A program made the position numbers and the translations under genes. A stretch of 64,000 bases of DNA from JANOGU01 sp964499865 (lineage in GTDB: Bacteria > Pseudomonadota > Alphaproteobacteria > Rhodobacterales > Rhodobacteraceae), in assembly GCA_964499865.1 (NCBI GenBank), contig CAZCPY010000001.1:124001-188000 (forward strand), written 5' to 3'. The notes under the pieces are model-generated. The model had not been told where the DNA came from and made no database searches. It was given only the letters and a program-made list of their open reading frames with translations. Below, piece by piece: positions 6,484 through 16,424 of the stretch; positions within the stretch are counted from its first letter, which is position 1; each line of letters begins with the position of its first letter.

Positions 6484-7190
6484 CGACCGTCCCTGGGTAT
6501 GCGCAAGGCTCCGTCGCTAAGGCTTTTAGATTAGATGTACCTACCATTACATCGAATTCCCAGAGAGTGCCGCGACAGGCCGGCGCAGTTGTGAAGCAGT
6601 TTGGGCCAGCATCACAGACATTTGCGCCGCAGAAAATGGTACGAGTGGCTCCTGTCAAACCTCCGGCACAAGGTACCGTCGCTCCCCGACCCCAACTTAA
6701 TAAACTACTTATGAAGAAAACAGCTATGAATCCCGCGTTTTATGTCGGCTCGCTTATGAATATTGACAAGGTAGGTGTGGCGACCTACAGTAACGACTTA
6801 GAGAAGAGTGCGTTCGTACCGCTCGTAGCACCTGCCGCCAAGGGCTTAGTCGGGTTCGGTGCGAAAGCGCTGGGTGGGCTAATGTCCAAGAGGACGCTCG
6901 GGTTCGGCGCGGCACACGTAGCGGCATCGTCATTCAGTAGATTAGGTAAGACTCCAACACCCCAAGCACCGACGCAGACTCCTGGTAAGATCGCACTGAG
7001 CTCTTATAAAGAACGTTATTCCAAAGAATTAAAGAAGCGGGCAGCCATTGTCGGCGGCCTTGTAGGGTTCGCTGCCCGGAACCCGATCAAGTCTATGGTC
7101 GCTGTGGGCACGGCGCGCCGAGTCGGTAATACCGTACGCACCGGCAGTCCTAACGGTCGACCCGGAACTGGTAATCTTCAATTGTCTTGA
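6480..7190 (+). CDS. Virion-type protein of unknown function (236 aa)
   Basis: It is coupled to the upstream gene by ATGA. The N-terminal 80 residues are Pro/Gln/Val-rich and probably extended. Two Ala/Gly/Phe segments (PLVAPAAKGLVGFGAKALGG, AAIVGGLVGFAARNP) precede basic stretches. The style matches the 2420-5676 proteins. Its last 41 bp overlap the 3' end of a convergent minus-strand gene. Confidence 0.6.
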   Translation: MTTVPGYAQGSVAKAFRLDVPTITSNSQRVPRQAGAVVKQFGPASQTFAPQKMVRVAPVKPPAQGTVAPRPQLNKLLMKKTAMNPAFYVGSLMNIDKVGVATYSNDLEKSAFVPLVAPAAKGLVGFGAKALGGLMSKRTLGFGAAHVAASSFSRLGKTPTPQAPTQTPGKIALSSYKERYSKELKKRAAIVGGLVGFAARNPIKSMVAVGTARRVGNTVRTGSPNGRPGTGNLQLS

Positions 7191-7974
7191 CGACAAGCGC
7201 AAGCGCGCCTTTGTTACCGGGCGGTAGGGCAAACGAAATCTCTTGACGGTATACGGTGGCGGGATCCGGAGCCCCGTTTACGACAGTCATCTCCTCTAGA
7301 ATTCCTCTAAGGCCGCCAGGTACTTCGTGTACCGTCAGCGTTAACATTTTGTGACCCGGAGCCGGAGTGGGCGGTTTGGGTGCCGCGTGCCTACTGAACG
7401 GAATTACAGGTCCTTCGTACGCAGGCGTATACTGAGGAGTCGGCTCGGGTTCTATTTCTGCGTCCTCATTATATTCAGGCCCTGTCAGAACTTCCGGTGT
7501 TTCAGGTTCCGCCTCTATGGACTCGACGTTCAGACCTTCATTATCTGAGATGTTTTCGGTTACCCATCTATAGAGCACAGCAATCCCTAGTCTATAACCA
7601 CGTTGCCATGCGTCCATGGTCTTGCGTTTTAGGTTTGGAAGTTCGTTCTCTAGCTCTTGTACGAATTCTTCATCCTCCGACAACCAACTATCTGTGGATT
7701 CGATATAGTCCAAGTCCGGCGCGTCTGTCGAGGCAAATGGCACCTCTATAAATCGGCGCATACTGGAGTAGCCGTTGTTGAGCCCTAGAAACAGGCCCAT
7801 TATTTCATCAGGCGTGCTTTCTTTCTCGACGCCACGACCGATCCCGAACAGAGTCGGAAAGTCGTCCTCTATCTTTCTCAGTGCAACCTTATCCGGGTCA
7901 ACTCTCGCCGGCGAGGCTATATTATTAGACGCGGTCTGGAGAGCTTTTAAGTATACATTACGTGTGTTTGACAT
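7150..7974 (-). CDS. Hypothetical acidic protein (274 aa)
   Basis: The start is ATG 7974 (MSNTRNVYLKALQTAS). The first about 130 residues are predicted helical and end in an acidic segment (WLSEDEEFVQELENELP). A Pro/Glu linker (about 160-210) leads to a C-terminal beta-rich domain (MLTLTVHEVPGGLRGILEEM). It is a lone minus-strand gene inside the structural region, transcribed toward and overlapping the end of the gene at 6480-7190. A TGTCATAAAAG box lies 36 nt upstream. No family recognised. Confidence 0.65.
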   Translation of the reverse strand: MSNTRNVYLKALQTASNNIASPARVDPDKVALRKIEDDFPTLFGIGRGVEKESTPDEIMGLFLGLNNGYSSMRRFIEVPFASTDAPDLDYIESTDSWLSEDEEFVQELENELPNLKRKTMDAWQRGYRLGIAVLYRWVTENISDNEGLNVESIEAEPETPEVLTGPEYNEDAEIEPEPTPQYTPAYEGPVIPFSRHAAPKPPTPAPGHKMLTLTVHEVPGGLRGILEEMTVVNGAPDPATVYRQEISFALPPGNKGALALVVKTIEDYQFRVDR

Positions 7975-7979
7975 GTTGG

Positions 7980-7987
7980 TACAATAC
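7980..7987 (+). promoter_or_regulatory. Plus-strand promoter box TACAATAC
   Basis: It lies 25 nt before the ATG at 8012 of the baseplate J gene. It matches the TACAATA boxes at 1958, 22479 and (minus strand) 55645. Confidence 0.45.
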
Positions 7988-8009
7988 TGGGGACTCTAGA
8001 ATTTCCCTT

Positions 8010-8017
8010 TTATGACA
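8010..8017 (-). promoter_or_regulatory. Possible minus-strand promoter box (TGTCATAAAAG)
   Basis: It reads TGTCATAA on the minus strand, one base off the common TGnCATAAG box, and lies 36 nt upstream of the minus-strand start at 7974. It overlaps the start codon of the divergent baseplate gene, so the match could be chance. Confidence 0.25.
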
Positions 8018-9997
8018 AGTGTCGAGGATCCGAACCGGTTCAGTCTTCCCGTAGAGACTGCTATCGTTGAATTACTGCAGGCTAAGTTTCCGGGAATTAA
8101 TGTATCCAGAGGATCTGCGATATACGACATTCTAGTACTCCCGATGTCTTTGATGTTCCAAACATTCAGAGATTATTCAAAAGTTATTGCTAGAAATCAG
8201 TCGTTGGCTAACTACGCTACGATGCTTCCCGAAGAGCTGGACCGCCTAGCCGCCAATTACGGCGTATTTCGTAATAGCGGAACTAAAGCTCGAGGGACGC
8301 AACGAATCACATTCAAAGAACCGAAGACCGTGGTCGTACCAACAACAGCTGTCTTCAGTACTGACGACGGTCTTCGGTTTGTTCCGGTATCCTCGACTAC
8401 GTTTAGAGAGACGGTCGTAGCCGGTAACTTTATAACCTCCACTGGTGAGTATTACGTCGACGTTTCGGTAGAAGCTGAGCAGGTCGGTTCCGCGTATAGC
8501 GTACAAGCTGGCGCGGTACGTTCTGTGTCTGGTGTGTCTGGAGCACTACGAACTTTTAATGTTACCGATATGACCGTGGCTCAAGACGCCGAAGGTAATA
8601 GCCAGCTTTACGCCAGAATCCGGTCCAGTATATCCAATCGCGACCTAGTAAAGAGCACAGGTATAATTGGAGCCATACGCGACGCCTTCCCATCAGTGAC
8701 GCAGGTTCGTGTGGTCGGAGCTGGTGACCCGGCCATGACTAGAGATACGGTAACTGTCAGCTTATCTCAGCACAGATTGTTCGAACAGTCTTTTTGCCAG
8801 AAGGTAAACCTGCCGCTAAATAGCTCTGGTCAGGTTCAATGGGAAGACTCCTCTGGTGCCGCCGTTCAAGGTCCGTTAGGTGGGTTTGTTGGCGCTATCT
8901 ATGATCTGCTTTCTCTCGACTATAACGCTATTCCTGTTCAGGTCGACGGTATAAACACTGAGCTAGTGTCAGCGCAGCAGAACTTTAAAGTCAGGTTGCT
9001 TAATCCTGAAGATCCCGATGCTTTTGAAGAGTACACAGTTACTAGGGTGGAAGAGGTTCCTGTGATAGCGGGTGGTCCGCTAGTTAAAATCCTTAGATTA
9101 GATCGCCCGTTCTCTGATACAACACTCGTAGATGTCGAACAAGACATAGCGGTGAATCCGTACACCGTGTTCGGGTTTTTCTCGTCTAACACGTTCCATG
9201 TCGGCGGTAAAGTCGATGTGTACGTCGCTTCATCAAATATTGATCAACGGGAAGTGATAGTCACGTCTTTGCCGGCCTTGTCCGAGACACAACCGAACGC
9301 ATCTGAAGTTCCGATTACGGCCAGTTTTGTCGACGTTATTGGTGAGGAGCTGTTTGAAAGGAATATAGGCTTTACAACACCGGTTCTAAGTATTGATAAG
9401 GTTGAGGAAGTCGATCCGATCGACGCCAATGTCGTATTGAAGACACTCGTGCCTGGAACGGACTATTCTTTTATCAGAGCATCTGCAAGAAGTAGATTTA
9501 CAGAAGCTGAATTCGACGTATTGTCTATTAGAGGGACCAAAGTAGACTTTATCACACAGGTCGAAGAGCCGGCTTTTGTCGGTTCGAGAATAAAGATTAC
9601 GTACTCTACGAGTCCGGACATACTCGCTATTCAGCAGTTCTTATCGGACGACGTGCGGCGCGACATAACTAAGGATTTGAAGGTCATGACGTTTGATACC
9701 GTCAGACTGAGTGTTGAATTAAACTACAAAGGCTCGATCTCAGAAGAAGATGTAGCCGCGATTATTACTGAATACATTAAGCTTAAACAAGATAACACGG
9801 TCACTGTACAAGAGCTCATCTCTGCGTTGCAAAGATTTGATGTTGTCGACGTACTGCTACCTGTCACGTTAAGAGCCAAAGCGCTGAATCCGGACGGCAC
9901 GTTTACGGCTAAAGAGAGTACAGATCGTCTGACTCTAAGCTCAGCGCAGATTTTTGTTGCTGATAGCGAACAGGTGATTACAAAGGTTGAGCAATGA
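8012..9997 (+). CDS. Baseplate J / gp6-like wedge protein
   Basis: It encodes 661 aa. The N-terminal region has the baseplate J layout: a LLQAKFPGINVSRGSAIYDI helix, a long helical stretch ending in LDRLAANYGVFR, then a beta segment (ARGTQRITFKEPKTVVVPTT) and DG-rich strands. In T4-like phages this family (gp6/gp47) forms the wedge ring that controls baseplate expansion. The C-terminal half carries beta-rich inserted domains and a region of repeated VxVELxxKG-type strands. ATGA couples it to the next gene. Family call is confident; length is near that of T4 gp6. Confidence 0.85.
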   Translation: MTSVEDPNRFSLPVETAIVELLQAKFPGINVSRGSAIYDILVLPMSLMFQTFRDYSKVIARNQSLANYATMLPEELDRLAANYGVFRNSGTKARGTQRITFKEPKTVVVPTTAVFSTDDGLRFVPVSSTTFRETVVAGNFITSTGEYYVDVSVEAEQVGSAYSVQAGAVRSVSGVSGALRTFNVTDMTVAQDAEGNSQLYARIRSSISNRDLVKSTGIIGAIRDAFPSVTQVRVVGAGDPAMTRDTVTVSLSQHRLFEQSFCQKVNLPLNSSGQVQWEDSSGAAVQGPLGGFVGAIYDLLSLDYNAIPVQVDGINTELVSAQQNFKVRLLNPEDPDAFEEYTVTRVEEVPVIAGGPLVKILRLDRPFSDTTLVDVEQDIAVNPYTVFGFFSSNTFHVGGKVDVYVASSNIDQREVIVTSLPALSETQPNASEVPITASFVDVIGEELFERNIGFTTPVLSIDKVEEVDPIDANVVLKTLVPGTDYSFIRASARSRFTEAEFDVLSIRGTKVDFITQVEEPAFVGSRIKITYSTSPDILAIQQFLSDDVRRDITKDLKVMTFDTVRLSVELNYKGSISEEDVAAIITEYIKLKQDNTVTVQELISALQRFDVVDVLLPVTLRAKALNPDGTFTAKESTDRLTLSSAQIFVADSEQVITKVEQ

Positions 9998-12900
9998 CTG
10001 ATATTAATTACGACGCGGATAGCATCTTTCAATATCTGCCGTCATTTTGGCGAGAGCACTATAAAAGCAGGGACCAGCTAGAGGCCGTGTATGAGGCCGC
10101 ACTCCGTGCGTTGGATGTCGACTTCGCTGTATTGGCACAAACGGACGATTCTAAAGACGGCGCGTCCTTAACCAGCACAACTCGTTATCCGGTCGTCTAC
10201 CAGGATCTACCGAAGTGGGTATCGAACCTAACGAATCACCAACATGCTAGATTTGATCTCCCGTGGCCGGCTCCCGTAGCCGGTACGCATAATCTATACT
10301 TACCAGCAGTATTCGTACCTGAAGGGGCTTCGCAAGTATTTTGCTTAAATGGAGTATCTGTCCCCACATCATTGTTCCAGTCTCGCGTAGCAACGTGGTA
10401 TACTGGAGGTCAATTCGTCATAGGTACTATATTATCGTGTCGTCAAACGACGCTAAATAAGTACGTTTCCGGTGACTTTCCTACGACACAGGCTTCTGAA
10501 TATTCGTTGATAACGGATGTTGATGATATTACAACATTTACGTGCGTCGTCGACTCTTTCCGAAACATATCTTTGTTCGACGGGGACGGTACGAAGACGG
10601 ACTTCGCCGCGTCGCAGGCAACCATTGACACCATCGATTCAGAAGTTTATATAGATTCAGTAGATGTTCTGCCGCAGCTCACAGTAACGTATCAAGGAGC
10701 GATGGCGCGCCTGACACCGAAAACACCTATAGGTAAGAATAATAGGTTAGAGTTACGTTTTTCTAATGGGGAGATTAAGACCGTCTCTTCCGGTCCTGGA
10801 AATAAACCAATCGACGTACCTATTCAGGTTGGAGCTACGCTACAGTCGGCGCGTATTCAAGTCAATTTTCGAATCAAACCGGATGACATCGTCGTACGCA
10901 GTGAATCTATTGTTCTAAAACAACCTCTGTTCGACGGAGCGGTTATTCGCGTATCGGATCCGTCTGGTACTCAGGTAGTATCCGTATATAACGGTAATAC
11001 GTCTATTCGTTTACCGTCTAAGATCGACCCTACCGCCGCCAGAGTCTTCTTGTATAACATCGACCTAACTGTCGATCCTCTGACAGATTCCAGCCTGTCG
11101 TTCTCTCGGGCGCCAGCTACTGGTGTTCGCATTCAACTCCGAGAGGCCGCTTACGCAGATCATACGCATAAGAAATTGTCCGTAACGGTAGCGGCGGCAG
11201 TTTCAGTTGTCTCCTTACCTGACGCGCCGACTGGGTTGGTAGAGGTATATCTCAATGGTCGACTCCTAGCGCCGTCTGACTATACGATTAGTAATCAAAC
11301 GATCTTAAAGGCATCAGGGACTTTCGCGGTAAATGACAAGTTGATTATCTTCTATCAGGATTTCGAGAATCCTGTTAGACATTTTCACTCTTACGCCAGT
11401 TATAACCGCGCCCCCGGCGCGCCGGATCAATCGACATTTGAGCTCGATAAAGCGGCCACTTCCGGTATGGCCGAGAAGGTGTATCTAAACGGACTACTAG
11501 CGAGTAACTACGCGATAGTTAATGAGACGTTCGTTAGATTCGATGAAGAAATTTCGGCGGAGGATGGCGCCATCGTCCAGGCTCGCATACCGACTAGGTC
11601 TTTCGCGTACAGTCACGACATCCCGATAAGGACTCATGCGGCGTATAACTATTCAGGACAGCTCGTGTCGGCGACAACGCTGCAGGACAAATTAGCTGAT
11701 CCGTCGCTAACTTTAGACTCGACACAATTTCAGCTTGATGTTGTGCCTGGCGTCAGCACTACGCTATCTACCGACTTCTTACGCAACTACTTCTGGTTTG
11801 TTGATGCCCGCGTAGATGAGAAGATTCCAGAGAAGGTCTGGGGCCAAGATATCGGTCTTATTCAAGTAACATCCCCAGAGTATGCACGATTAGTGGCTGC
11901 TATAAGGTATTCTCTGTTCCAACCGTCAACAACAGAGAACTTAGAGAACTACGGCTCAATCTTATTAGGATCTAACTTTACGACGGAGGAGGCCGTCTCG
12001 GCCGGGATCTCGGGGTCTGTAAACGGCCAGCAACTGAATTTGGTTCCTGTGAACGCCCCGCAAACGACTACATCGATTGAGCTACTTCCGGGCGTGCCGA
12101 CACGGATTAAAGAGGCCCCGCAGAAGTTGCCAAGATTCTGGGCGGTAAACAAGTTAGTCGATGTCAAGGATGGCGCCGATCTTAAAGAGGTCAAATGGCT
12201 GGCACATTTTGCAGCCGACCTAAGCGGTGATTACGGATTTGCTAAGAGACTCGACGTAACGGAGCCGCTTGTTATCGACGGCTATGCGACGTCGTTTGAT
12301 AATGAAACTGGCGTATTAACCGACTTGATAACAGACTTTCAAGCAAACGAGGTCCGTCCCGGCGACCTAATTTGTTTTAATACGTTGTTTGTGACGAGTG
12401 AAACGTCAGAGTCGGTCGGCTATCTATTTGACGGTAAAGGCTTTTCTTTGGTGAGCTCACTTGAGTATCTGGCGCCGTCGCCTGGATTCTCTAATGGCCG
12501 GATTCGAGTTAGATTGCCAATAGCCGGGCTGTTGACGAACACATTTGTTTCCGTAGGCGGTGCTGACGGGTCTCAATGGCAATTAAGCATAGATGGCTCC
12601 GGAACTGTAACGACATCGCTAATCGACGCATCTCCGCCGACACCGGGCACGCCCATTCTTGTGGCTGGTGATGGTGGCACGTTATGGTCAATTGTCGTAG
12701 ATCCAACTGACGGTGCGTTAGTGTCCACCGCGGTCAGTCCGGCATCGGTGCCTGATATATTCATGTACGGTGACGGCGCCAGGTGGAAGCTATTCGTTGA
12801 CCTATCTGGCGCGCTAACACCACAGGCCTCGCCAACACCCGTACTAGTGTCCGGTACAGACGGAAATATATGGAGTATTACGACTAATTCGGCTGGACTA

Positions 12901-15318
12901 CTAATACCGGTTTTAGTCGGCGCGGGGTCAGCTGCGACAGTATATGCGAAAGGATCTAACGGTGGTCTTTGGATGGTTGTCTACAACCCCATAGATGGTC
13001 TAGTCGGTACTCTTGTGACGCCTACTCCGGCAACTCCTCCGCCAGATCTTGTGGTTTATGGGGCTAACGGTACAGTGTGGAAGATTGTGTTCAGTGATGT
13101 AGCTCCAGTAGGAACACTTTCAACTGTCGAGACGTCGCTCGCGTCCTTGTTGGGCGCGGATCGTTTCGCGCCGGGTAAATTCTTCATGGTGTCTGGATCG
13201 GATAGCTGGAGTGTTCCGTTGGCAGAGGCTGCCTACCAGGTGTCTGCAAGTTATGAGACGAATTCTGAGTTCATAATTGAAGCTCCTTGGATAAAAGAGA
13301 ATGCTCCGTCTCCGAGTACGCTTACGGCGAGCGGCCTATCCGTGTCTGGCGTAAGCGTAGTGATTACGCTCGGGTCGCCATTGATCGAAAGTGCTGCTAA
13401 ATACACATTAGTAAAGGATGTCCTCGATAAACACCGCTTAGTCATAGATTTTGAGTTTGCGTCTGATGAGCTGTATACGACGGGAACTGCTTACGGTCAG
13501 GGCGGGTACGGTAAGAACACGTATGGCGGCGGTGTAGTAAAAAACACGATAAGTTCGTATAAGTTATTCTCTAGGCGCACGCGGACCATGGACGCCTATC
13601 TATACCTAGACGAAGCGCTACCTGAAGGTGTCGCGTGGTCGAAAGGAGAGACTATAGAACTCCTAAATTCTCAATTTGCTGAAATACTTCGCCACAATGT
13701 GTTTGCGGTTGAGTATGATTGGCGCGCGCCTCGAACACTCGAGACTCTTGAGTATTTGGGCACTTTAGTTGATAGGCTTAAATCAGCTGAAACTAGAGCG
13801 ATCATTTACACAGAGGCCTATAAAGACTCGGACAGTTTGATCGATAACGTCAGCAGCAAAATACAACGAGATGATGCGGTAGATCCGAGTTTTTCCGCCG
13901 GCCCGGTTGTTGACGCGTTCACGGTTGGAGAGAGCTTCGTCGACGGGGATAATATTGATGCGGCATTTTCTGTGTTTACAGCGAACCCGTACCAGTACAC
14001 GCTCGGACCGGCCATAGAGACGATGGCTGCGAAGACCGTTGTGCCGATGGTTTATGGCGGGTTGTACCTTGTCGGGCCGGTTTCGGCTATCGGCGGCCCG
14101 TCCCTGTGGTTTAGAACATTCACAAATACTAAAGGTCTGGAGAACGAAGTGCTGCGCTTGGTAGGTTCTCAAGCAGATCATTCTTGGGTTTTAGATAGCG
14201 GCACGGCGACTAGAATATCTCCGGCTATACGCTTGATCGATCGTTCACTTCGTATAGACTCGGTAGGTGTGCCGAATCGAACTTTCCAGACTCCCCAGAC
14301 ACTAACATATACACAAGGGGACCCGCTATCCGTTAATTTCTGGTACAGACCCTCGGTGAGTACTCGAACAGTTGGTTCGGACCTTAGTTTGTTAACCTGG
14401 GGCCCGTTCAATATCGGTGTTAGAGTAGAATCCGATGGCTCACTTCGTCTTTATGCAAAGACGACTAATGCTACGGACGGCAGAGCTGATTCCACGTCGA
14501 GTTGGGCGGCCGGCTATCAGTTATCAGTGGATGATGCGCTAGTGGCCGATCCGACCCCGCCCGCAGAAGGTGATCCGGTCGTACCGGAGCCCACCGCACC
14601 GACTGAAGTGTTAGATGGCAGACTCATTCTAGGCATATGGCATAACATTACTGTCACATACAGCGTCGTCGCCGGAAAAGGTAAGATCCGCCTATACATA
14701 AACGGAATCCTTACAGGAGAGAATAGCACCCCGGGACCGGCTATAGATTCGCTTCTAGTGACGCTAGCTCAAAGTATTCATATCAACTCCAACGGCGTAG
14801 ATAATCACGCACAGGGTGATTTCCAGCAGATCATGCTGTTCGTAGATCACTTATTGAGTACCGATAAAATCGAGGAGTTTGCGGAGAGCAACTTGGTACA
14901 AGCCGTTGGTGTCAAATTTGACGGTACAGTATTAGCGCCGGAAGGGGCTACGTCTGTTCTTCAGTTCTTCGACGATGAGCTTGAAATAACTGACTACAGT
15001 GGTAACGGGTTCGTAGCTAAAAAAGAAGGACCGGCCGCTTCTTCTGATTGGCGAGTGTCCGACGGTGCGATCGCCGACAAGAGAAAGAGAGTCGGCGATC
15101 TTCACTCAATCAAACCGGCCGGTTTGATTTTCTACAACGGAGCCGTATTAAGTCAAGGCCAGGTACTAGCAGCCAGTTTTGATGAGTCGGTAGGATCCGC
15201 CTCGTTTACTCCGCCCGCGTTTTGGTACACTTACAGCTCAGGAGGCTGGCAGCGCGTACTGCCGAGCCTCCCGAGTGTTGGTGCGTCAATAGAAGTTGAC
15301 GACTCTACCGTGCTTTAA
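9994..15318 (+). CDS. Giant baseplate/tail protein with DG-W repeats and LamG-like domain
   Basis: It encodes 1774 aa coupled by ATGA to the baseplate J gene. The N-terminus (SIFQYLPSFWREHYKS, then a helical region) resembles the start of wedge proteins that follow gp6 in jumbo phages. Residues about 850-1045 hold six tandem repeats of about 33 residues with the pattern (A/D/G)(D/N)G-x-x-W-x-(L/I)-x(3-8)-G-x-L, as in VAGDGGTLWSIVVDPTDGAL. Residues about 1420-1620 look like a concanavalin/LamG jelly roll (LSVNFWYRPS ... GIWHNITVTYS ... GKIRLYINGIL). It is probably a peripheral baseplate component with carbohydrate-contact domains. Confidence 0.75.
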   Translation: MTDINYDADSIFQYLPSFWREHYKSRDQLEAVYEAALRALDVDFAVLAQTDDSKDGASLTSTTRYPVVYQDLPKWVSNLTNHQHARFDLPWPAPVAGTHNLYLPAVFVPEGASQVFCLNGVSVPTSLFQSRVATWYTGGQFVIGTILSCRQTTLNKYVSGDFPTTQASEYSLITDVDDITTFTCVVDSFRNISLFDGDGTKTDFAASQATIDTIDSEVYIDSVDVLPQLTVTYQGAMARLTPKTPIGKNNRLELRFSNGEIKTVSSGPGNKPIDVPIQVGATLQSARIQVNFRIKPDDIVVRSESIVLKQPLFDGAVIRVSDPSGTQVVSVYNGNTSIRLPSKIDPTAARVFLYNIDLTVDPLTDSSLSFSRAPATGVRIQLREAAYADHTHKKLSVTVAAAVSVVSLPDAPTGLVEVYLNGRLLAPSDYTISNQTILKASGTFAVNDKLIIFYQDFENPVRHFHSYASYNRAPGAPDQSTFELDKAATSGMAEKVYLNGLLASNYAIVNETFVRFDEEISAEDGAIVQARIPTRSFAYSHDIPIRTHAAYNYSGQLVSATTLQDKLADPSLTLDSTQFQLDVVPGVSTTLSTDFLRNYFWFVDARVDEKIPEKVWGQDIGLIQVTSPEYARLVAAIRYSLFQPSTTENLENYGSILLGSNFTTEEAVSAGISGSVNGQQLNLVPVNAPQTTTSIELLPGVPTRIKEAPQKLPRFWAVNKLVDVKDGADLKEVKWLAHFAADLSGDYGFAKRLDVTEPLVIDGYATSFDNETGVLTDLITDFQANEVRPGDLICFNTLFVTSETSESVGYLFDGKGFSLVSSLEYLAPSPGFSNGRIRVRLPIAGLLTNTFVSVGGADGSQWQLSIDGSGTVTTSLIDASPPTPGTPILVAGDGGTLWSIVVDPTDGALVSTAVSPASVPDIFMYGDGARWKLFVDLSGALTPQASPTPVLVSGTDGNIWSITTNSAGLLIPVLVGAGSAATVYAKGSNGGLWMVVYNPIDGLVGTLVTPTPATPPPDLVVYGANGTVWKIVFSDVAPVGTLSTVETSLASLLGADRFAPGKFFMVSGSDSWSVPLAEAAYQVSASYETNSEFIIEAPWIKENAPSPSTLTASGLSVSGVSVVITLGSPLIESAAKYTLVKDVLDKHRLVIDFEFASDELYTTGTAYGQGGYGKNTYGGGVVKNTISSYKLFSRRTRTMDAYLYLDEALPEGVAWSKGETIELLNSQFAEILRHNVFAVEYDWRAPRTLETLEYLGTLVDRLKSAETRAIIYTEAYKDSDSLIDNVSSKIQRDDAVDPSFSAGPVVDAFTVGESFVDGDNIDAAFSVFTANPYQYTLGPAIETMAAKTVVPMVYGGLYLVGPVSAIGGPSLWFRTFTNTKGLENEVLRLVGSQADHSWVLDSGTATRISPAIRLIDRSLRIDSVGVPNRTFQTPQTLTYTQGDPLSVNFWYRPSVSTRTVGSDLSLLTWGPFNIGVRVESDGSLRLYAKTTNATDGRADSTSSWAAGYQLSVDDALVADPTPPAEGDPVVPEPTAPTEVLDGRLILGIWHNITVTYSVVAGKGKIRLYINGILTGENSTPGPAIDSLLVTLAQSIHINSNGVDNHAQGDFQQIMLFVDHLLSTDKIEEFAESNLVQAVGVKFDGTVLAPEGATSVLQFFDDELEITDYSGNGFVAKKEGPAASSDWRVSDGAIADKRKRVGDLHSIKPAGLIFYNGAVLSQGQVLAASFDESVGSASFTPPAFWYTYSSGGWQRVLPSLPSVGASIEVDDSTVL

Positions 15319-15830
15319 AGTTGTTGAAGAATGGTCACGCTAGTGTCTTCGAAGACAATCAGCACGGGCCCGCACGTAACCATGAGTCGCTTTTCGTTTG
15401 CCGGCTGATCCGCCGTAGCGATGAAGACTGTGTCGTCCTCATTAGTCCGCGCCCCGATACTAAGAGGCGCGAACACAAACGGCTCGTCCTCATAAACAGG
15501 CATCTTGGGAATATTCAGTGAGCGATACGCCACGGAACTGCTTCTGTCAGAGAAGTGAATATTGATATGTACGTCCAGCTGGCCTGAGACGACGTAACAT
15601 TCGATCACCAGACTTGTATATTCGTCCGTCACGTCATCGCAGGTCATCGGGTAATCGGCGTGTACGCTACTACCCTGCAGTTCGACACGGTCTAGGCGGA
15701 AATCGTTGACTTCGCCGTCGTCCGACGGCATGTCATTAACCAAGTCAAGAATTTGTTTTTTGGTCCACGCAATGTGACCGAGAACGAGGTAGTCTTGTTT
15801 GAAAGTCAGTGTTGCTTTTTGTTGTGACAT
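15315..15830 (-). CDS. Hypothetical protein (171 aa)
   Basis: The start is ATG 15830 (MSQQKATLTFKQDYLVLGH). The product is a soluble, beta-rich protein with acidic loops (DMPSDDGEVNDF). It is the last gene of a minus-strand cluster and its stop overlaps the convergent baseplate gene by four nt. No Shine-Dalgarno is evident; the 5' side is an A/T run shared with the end of the lipoprotein-like gene. No family recognised. Confidence 0.6.
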   Translation of the reverse strand: MSQQKATLTFKQDYLVLGHIAWTKKQILDLVNDMPSDDGEVNDFRLDRVELQGSSVHADYPMTCDDVTDEYTSLVIECYVVSGQLDVHINIHFSDRSSSVAYRSLNIPKMPVYEDEPFVFAPLSIGARTNEDDTVFIATADQPANEKRLMVTCGPVLIVFEDTSVTILQQL

Positions 15831-15837
15831 GGCACGA

Positions 15838-15915
15838 TTATTTTTTTTCGTAGTAGCCTGTGATGCAGCCAGCTAAAGCTATAGCCGCGATGAGTATGAG
15901 AAGAGGACCAGGCAT
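15838..15915 (-). CDS. Tiny lipoprotein-like membrane peptide (25 aa)
   Basis: ATG 15915 to TAA 15838 gives a 25-residue product with a hydrophobic stretch LLILIAAIALAGC ending in a lipobox-like LAGC (Cys 17), then ITGYYEKK. The ATG overlaps the upstream gene's TGA (TGATG), so translation is coupled. A tiny inner-membrane or lipid-anchored peptide is likely; lysis- or superinfection-related roles are possible but unproven. Confidence 0.55.
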   Translation of the reverse strand: MPGPLLILIAAIALAGCITGYYEKK

Positions 15916-16199
15916 CAATTTCCGGTCTCCTCTGCCAAGATCGTAATCACAAGACTATCCCACGCTCCATAGGTATTATCTAGAAGCCCGTGTACGTGGT
16001 CAGTAATTCTTGCGAGTACGTGCCGAGCTGTTTCATTACGCCCGATCGTTCCGAGTTCAGATGGCACTTCTATTGTTTCTTCAATATTAAGCCAATCATC
16101 GTCGGTAGACGTGCATGACCTGTCGTTTCCTTGTAGTGGGGTAGTGCTGTCGATAAACATCGACAGCGGGTCGCAGCTGTAAGAAATCGTTATACGCAT
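15915..16199 (-). CDS. Hypothetical acidic protein (94 aa)
   Basis: The start is ATG 16199 (MRITISYSCDPLS). The product is acidic and soluble, with a His-containing helix (ETARHVLARITDHVHGLLDN). It directly abuts the membrane-protein gene at 16200 and overlaps the tiny lipoprotein gene. Its operon context suggests a non-structural role. No family recognised. Confidence 0.55.
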   Translation of the reverse strand: MRITISYSCDPLSMFIDSTTPLQGNDRSCTSTDDDWLNIEETIEVPSELGTIGRNETARHVLARITDHVHGLLDNTYGAWDSLVITILAEETGN

Positions 16200-16424
16200 T
16201 TACCGAACTCTTGGTGTCGGAACCGACTTTGCGGCCGGCTTTTCAACGACAACCTTCACAGGGGGTTTTGGGTCAACACTGAGCTTACCGTACCTATCCA
16301 CTGCATTGACCGCCAACATAACGGCCAGTATGATGAGTGCCACAAGCTGTAGCCGATTGATACGGCGCAAGCGCCTGAATTTCTGATCTGTCGTGAATAG
16401 TAGGTATTCGTTAGAGCTCGACAT
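16200..16424 (-). CDS. Single-pass membrane protein (74 aa)
   Basis: It begins MSSSNEYLLFTTDQKFRRLRRINR and has one hydrophobic helix at about residues 26-43 (LVALIILAVMLAVNAV). A Pro/Lys/Val-rich C-terminal tail (PKPPVKVVVEKPAAKSVP) follows. The basic residues before the helix predict an N-in, C-out topology, with the Pro-rich tail reaching the periplasm. This shape is seen in some phage inner-membrane spanin or TonB-like tails, but nothing specific can be claimed. Confidence 0.6.
   Translation of the reverse strand: MSSSNEYLLFTTDQKFRRLRRINRLQLVALIILAVMLAVNAVDRYGKLSVDPKPPVKVVVEKPAAKSVPTPRVR

Noticed and set aside
13783..14181. 132-codon minus-strand frame in the baseplate gene
   Set aside because: It is a shadow of the plus-strand gene, with no promoter or start signal.
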